Shown: positions 15,464 through 17,978 of the stretch, in pieces
How the letters are laid out: the number at the start of each line of letters is the position of its first letter
How positions within the stretch are numbered: position 1 is the first letter of the stretch
Assembly: GCA_913052425.1 (NCBI GenBank)
Contig: CAJXEG010000006.1
Location: 1 to 17,978, forward strand
Direction of reading: 5' to 3'
Source of the DNA: an uncultured Flavobacteriaceae bacterium
GTDB taxonomy: Bacteria > Bacteroidota > Bacteroidia > Flavobacteriales > Flavobacteriaceae
Length of the DNA stretch: 17,978 nt
Notes under the pieces: generated by a model
The model's database searches: none
Told to the model about the DNA's origin: nothing
The model's input: only the letters and a program-made list of their open reading frames with translations
Position numbers and translations under genes: made by a program

Positions 15464-16806
15464 GTAAAAAATCTTGGCATTTAGACCGTCGTACCTTTAT
15501 CAGAGGTTTGGGTGTGACCTGTATGTTGCCTTTTTTTGAAGGCATGGCGATGACCAGTTTTTCAAAGTTTGCGGAGCCCATGTCTCCCAAACGACTGTGT
15601 TTTTTGTACTTCCCAAATGGTGTGGGATTACCCCCAAAGGAAAGTGTTTATCACAAGAAATGGCATTGGTTTCCAATGGGTGAAGGAACCAACTACACAT
15701 TATCGAGATCCTTAGCGCCCTTGTCCCCTTTTAGAAGTGAAATGTCTATAATGGGAGGCCTGAGTCATCCCTACAGTAGGAATGTACTGGGTCATATGGC
15801 CGGAGATTCTTTTTTGACGGGAGGTGATTTAAGGGGCGAATACAAAAACAGTGTTTCCCTAGACCAAGTAGCTGCGGAAAAGTTGAGTCGTTACACCCGT
15901 TTCCCATCACTTACATTATCTACAGACGGTGGTGTAGGATACAAATCAAGAACATCTACCCTTTCATTTAATTCATCAGGAAGACCAATTCCTTCGGAAC
16001 ACCGACAAAGAGAAATTTTTGAACGCTATTTCTCGCCCAATGGAGGAGCTCCAACTCACGAGAGAAGGAAAAGCATTCACCAAGGTAAAAAGATCGTAGA
16101 TCTGGTTTTGGAGGACAGTAAAACCCTTAAAAAACGCTTGGGATCGAATGACAAAGCCAAACTGGATGAATATATGACCTCATTGGATCAGGTAGAAAAA
16201 CAGCTCAATCGAAATGAGCAATGGCTCGATGTACCCATGAAAGATTTTGATGCCAGTTTAATCAACCTGGATGTGGACCCCACTGCGGCTCCCGAGGATT
16301 ATGTTCGTTCTATGATGGATTTGATGATTCTTGGATTTCAAACCGATGCTACCAGGGTCATCAGTTATATGATGGCACGTGAAGATGGTATGGGATTTGG
16401 TGATAATTTCCCGAAAATTGCACTTGGACTTCAAGGACACCACACAATTTCTCACGATAAAGCCACTGGACACTGGGAAGACTGGGGAAGATTGGATCGA
16501 TGGTATGCAAGACAGTTTGCATATTTTATCGATAAGATGAAAAACACCAAAGATGTCCACGGCTCATTGTTGGACAATACACTTATACTTTACGGAAGTG
16601 CCTGTAGTACAACTCATAACGCAAGAAATTACCCGCTCATTTTGGCCGGTGGTTCTAAGATGGGGCTTCAACACGGAACTTATACAAAGTTTAAGGAAAA
16701 AGAAGAGCGGTTATCCAACCTCTTTGTAAGTATGTTAAATAGATTGGATATTGAAACAGAGGAATTTTCCGACAGTACAGGAAGGTTGTCTACTTCCATT
16801 CTTTAA
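15460..16806 (+). CDS. DUF1552 (HXXSHH) protein with a twin-arginine signal
   Basis: 448 residues. The N-terminus HLDRRTFIRGLG (7-18) is a twin-arginine (Tat) signal with Arg10-Arg11, so the protein is probably exported already folded, often a sign of a bound cofactor. The DUF1552 signature appears as GLSHPYSRN (100-108), GHMAGDSFLTGG (111-122) and HHTISHD (327-333). The last is the name-giving HxxSHH motif with Asp333 in place of the final His. The C-terminal LDNTLILYGSACS is also typical. In Planctomycetes and Verrucomicrobia these proteins are encoded beside DUF1592-type cytochromes; the same pairing is seen here with a 4-base ATGA overlap, which predicts a stoichiometric complex. No reaction is known. 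The family call is firm. Confidence 0.9.
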   Translation: MSKKSWHLDRRTFIRGLGVTCMLPFFEGMAMTSFSKFAEPMSPKRLCFLYFPNGVGLPPKESVYHKKWHWFPMGEGTNYTLSRSLAPLSPFRSEMSIMGGLSHPYSRNVLGHMAGDSFLTGGDLRGEYKNSVSLDQVAAEKLSRYTRFPSLTLSTDGGVGYKSRTSTLSFNSSGRPIPSEHRQREIFERYFSPNGGAPTHERRKSIHQGKKIVDLVLEDSKTLKKRLGSNDKAKLDEYMTSLDQVEKQLNRNEQWLDVPMKDFDASLINLDVDPTAAPEDYVRSMMDLMILGFQTDATRVISYMMAREDGMGFGDNFPKIALGLQGHHTISHDKATGHWEDWGRLDRWYARQFAYFIDKMKNTKDVHGSLLDNTLILYGSACSTTHNARNYPLILAGGSKMGLQHGTYTKFKEKEERLSNLFVSMLNRLDIETEEFSDSTGRLSTSIL

Positions 16807-16847
16807 AAGAAGAACCGGCTTGATATAAATTTATTGGGATAAGAAAA

Positions 16848-17489
16848 TCAATAATAGAGTATGTTATTTAGTTCCTCCATTTTGTCAAAATAAATTTGAC
16901 CCTCGACACTAAAGTTTTTCTTTTTCTGCTCATTGGCATAAATCAAAACATCAAACCCCCCGGCTGTAGCTGCCTGAGCTCCATAAGTGCTGTCCTCTAT
17001 TACTACACAATCCTCCGGACTAAAACCCATTTTTTTTGCAGCATGCAAGTATATGGCCGGATCGGGTTTCCACTTAGCAATTTGATAGCAACTAAAAATT
17101 CGATCAGCAGAAAAAAATTGAATCAAATCCACTTTGGTTAGATTCAAGTTAATTTTTTCTATTGGACCACTTGAGGCCACACAATATGGCACTGTCATGT
17201 TTTTTAAAACCTCATGTATCCCTTTTATGGGTTGAAGATCTGCTTGAAAAGCTGAATATGTTTTTTCTCTAAAATGTTTTTCAAAATCATCCGGAATATC
17301 TCTCTTGGCTTGTTCGCTTAAATACTCGGCAATACTGTTGAAAGATTTTCCCGTAAACTCATTAAAGGCCTTTTCAAAACTTATTGATAAACCCATTATT
17401 TTCGCCATTTCTACCCAAACTGTTGCACCTATGGATTCACTGTCTACCAGTACCCCATCACAATCAAAAATGACGCATTTGTACTGCAT
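16848..17489 (-). CDS. HAD-superfamily hydrolase, beta-phosphoglucomutase-like
   Basis: 213 residues, cytoplasmic. Motif I is FDCDGVLVDSE, with nucleophile Asp9 and acid/base Asp11. Motif II is VASSG (Ser106 or Ser107), motif III is Lys141 in KWKPDP, and motif IV is IEDSTYG with Glu165-Asp166. The helical cap (about 18-85) places it in subfamily IA near beta-phosphoglucomutase and small sugar-phosphate phosphatases. The start at 17489 is chosen because the Met directly precedes motif I; a longer frame reaching 17567 would overlap the upstream gene deeply. The ATG shares one base with the TAA of the symporter gene (TAATG), so translation is probably re-initiated. The substrate may be the phosphorylated form of what the symporter imports, but that is inference. 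Confidence 0.9.
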   Translation of the reverse strand: MQYKCVIFDCDGVLVDSESIGATVWVEMAKIMGLSISFEKAFNEFTGKSFNSIAEYLSEQAKRDIPDDFEKHFREKTYSAFQADLQPIKGIHEVLKNMTVPYCVASSGPIEKINLNLTKVDLIQFFSADRIFSCYQIAKWKPDPAIYLHAAKKMGFSPEDCVVIEDSTYGAQAATAGGFDVLIYANEQKKKNFSVEGQIYFDKMEELNNILYY

Positions 17490-17978
17490 TAATTTCTCCC
17501 CAACATTATATAGATCAGAATGGTGACAAAGCAAAGAACAAACGACATATGTTTGGTATATTTCCATTCACTCAAATCGACAATTTTTAAATTCTGGATT
17601 TTAAATTCTTTGGTAATCGGGTAAAAATAGGACATCAAAAACATTACAAAAATGTTGATTAAAAACTCAATACCCCAGATATGGATAAAATGAATATCGG
17701 TTTTTAAAATAAAAGTTGTTATTATGTAAAAAGCCAAACCGACAATCAAAGCTGCTTTCGCTCCCATTGATGAGACCCGCTTTAAAAAGAATCCTGCTAA
17801 AATAATGGATGCAATGGGAATAAAGAAAATACCGTTTAGTTGCTGTAACAATTGATACAAGCCATCCGGAGCGTTGGCCACCATTGGGGCAGCAAGAATG
17901 GCAAATACTGCCAAAACGGTTGTGACCAACTTTCCTACCCTAACCAATTTTTGGTCAGAGCTGTTGACCCCGATATGA
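17489..17978 (-). CDS. Sodium:solute symporter (SSS family), C-terminal part only
   Basis: About 163 residues are visible and the frame is open at the right edge, so the N-terminal two thirds lie outside. The fragment begins SDQKLVRVGK, a conserved stretch of the SSS (SGLT-like) family just before a transmembrane helix. Helices follow near LVTTVLAVFAILAAP, IFFIPIASIILAGFFL, GAKAALIVGLAFYIITTFIL and FLINIFVMFLMSYFY. The LYQLLQQLNGIFFIPI segment is typical of Bacteroidota symporters annotated as sugar or sialic-acid type. A C-terminal helix (SFVLCFVTILIYIML) ends the protein. The family is confident; the solute cannot be named. It is the upstream gene of the pair with the HAD phosphatase. Confidence 0.88.
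   Translation of the reverse strand, partial: HIGVNSSDQKLVRVGKLVTTVLAVFAILAAPMVANAPDGLYQLLQQLNGIFFIPIASIILAGFFLKRVSSMGAKAALIVGLAFYIITTFILKTDIHFIHIWGIEFLINIFVMFLMSYFYPITKEFKIQNLKIVDLSEWKYTKHMSFVLCFVTILIYIMLGRN

Noticed and set aside
17490..17567. Longer N-terminus for the HAD protein, starting at 17567
   Set aside because: It would overlap the symporter gene by 79 bases and add 26 residues of no family resemblance before motif I; the TAATG start at 17489 fits the family.
1..17978. tRNA, rRNA, CRISPR arrays, riboswitches, insertion sequences or phage genes
   Set aside because: No cloverleaf-like T-loop sequences, regularly spaced repeats, transposase motifs or terminal inverted repeats were seen on reading both strands; a covariance-model search was not possible here.

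Overview
The window looks like a chromosomal segment of a low-GC member of the Bacteroidota, probably a marine, Flavobacteriia-like heterotroph. The reasons are: several intergenic regions carry the Bacteroidota -7 promoter box TAnnTTTG; Shine-Dalgarno sequences are mostly weak; there are many lipoprotein signal peptides of the form LxSC; and families typical of the phylum are present (CBM9/DUF5916 outer-membrane protein, S1 sulfatase, sodium:solute symporter next to a HAD phosphatase). No rRNA, tRNA, CRISPR array, insertion sequence or phage gene was seen. The species assignment is inference.

Positions 1-4125. The 3' part of a nucleotidyltransferase gene enters from the left. After a promoter-bearing gap comes a tight three-gene operon: a circularly permuted ATP-grasp protein, an alpha-E (DUF403) protein and a transglutaminase-like cysteine protein. 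This is a known but biochemically uncharacterised cassette predicted to make and process a peptide or peptide-like tag. Here the transglutaminase-like protein ends in an unusual run of nine glutamines.

Positions 4235-9979. A seven-helix Bax-inhibitor-1/YccA-type membrane protein is followed by a short lipoprotein that resembles only the N-terminal domain of aryl-sulfate sulfotransferases, and then by a large CBM9-DUF5916 outer-membrane protein. The last gene is preceded by two adjacent inverted repeats just upstream of a TAnnTTTG box. It converges on a small secreted protein of unknown function across a hairpin that contains both stop codons. A leftward alpha/beta hydrolase and a rightward NTF2-like lipoprotein flank a 300-base divergent region that holds a 10-bp tandem repeat.

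Positions 10080-16806. An S1-type sulfatase with a CxPxR maturation motif is followed by a translationally overlapping pair: a 1208-residue fusion of a DUF2231-like membrane domain, a Planctomycete-type cytochrome c and DUF1587/1595/1592/1588/1585, and a twin-arginine-signal DUF1552 protein. This is the most interesting part of the window. The pair is widespread in Planctomycetes and Verrucomicrobia, its reaction is unknown, and here it has its own predicted membrane electron-transfer module and a sulfatase neighbour. A plausible but unproved reading is an envelope redox step in the breakdown of a sulfated glycan.

Positions 16848-17978, minus strand. The end of a sodium:solute symporter gene enters from the right and is coupled by a TAATG overlap to a beta-phosphoglucomutase-like HAD phosphatase, which suggests uptake and cytoplasmic dephosphorylation or isomerisation of a small solute, perhaps a sugar.
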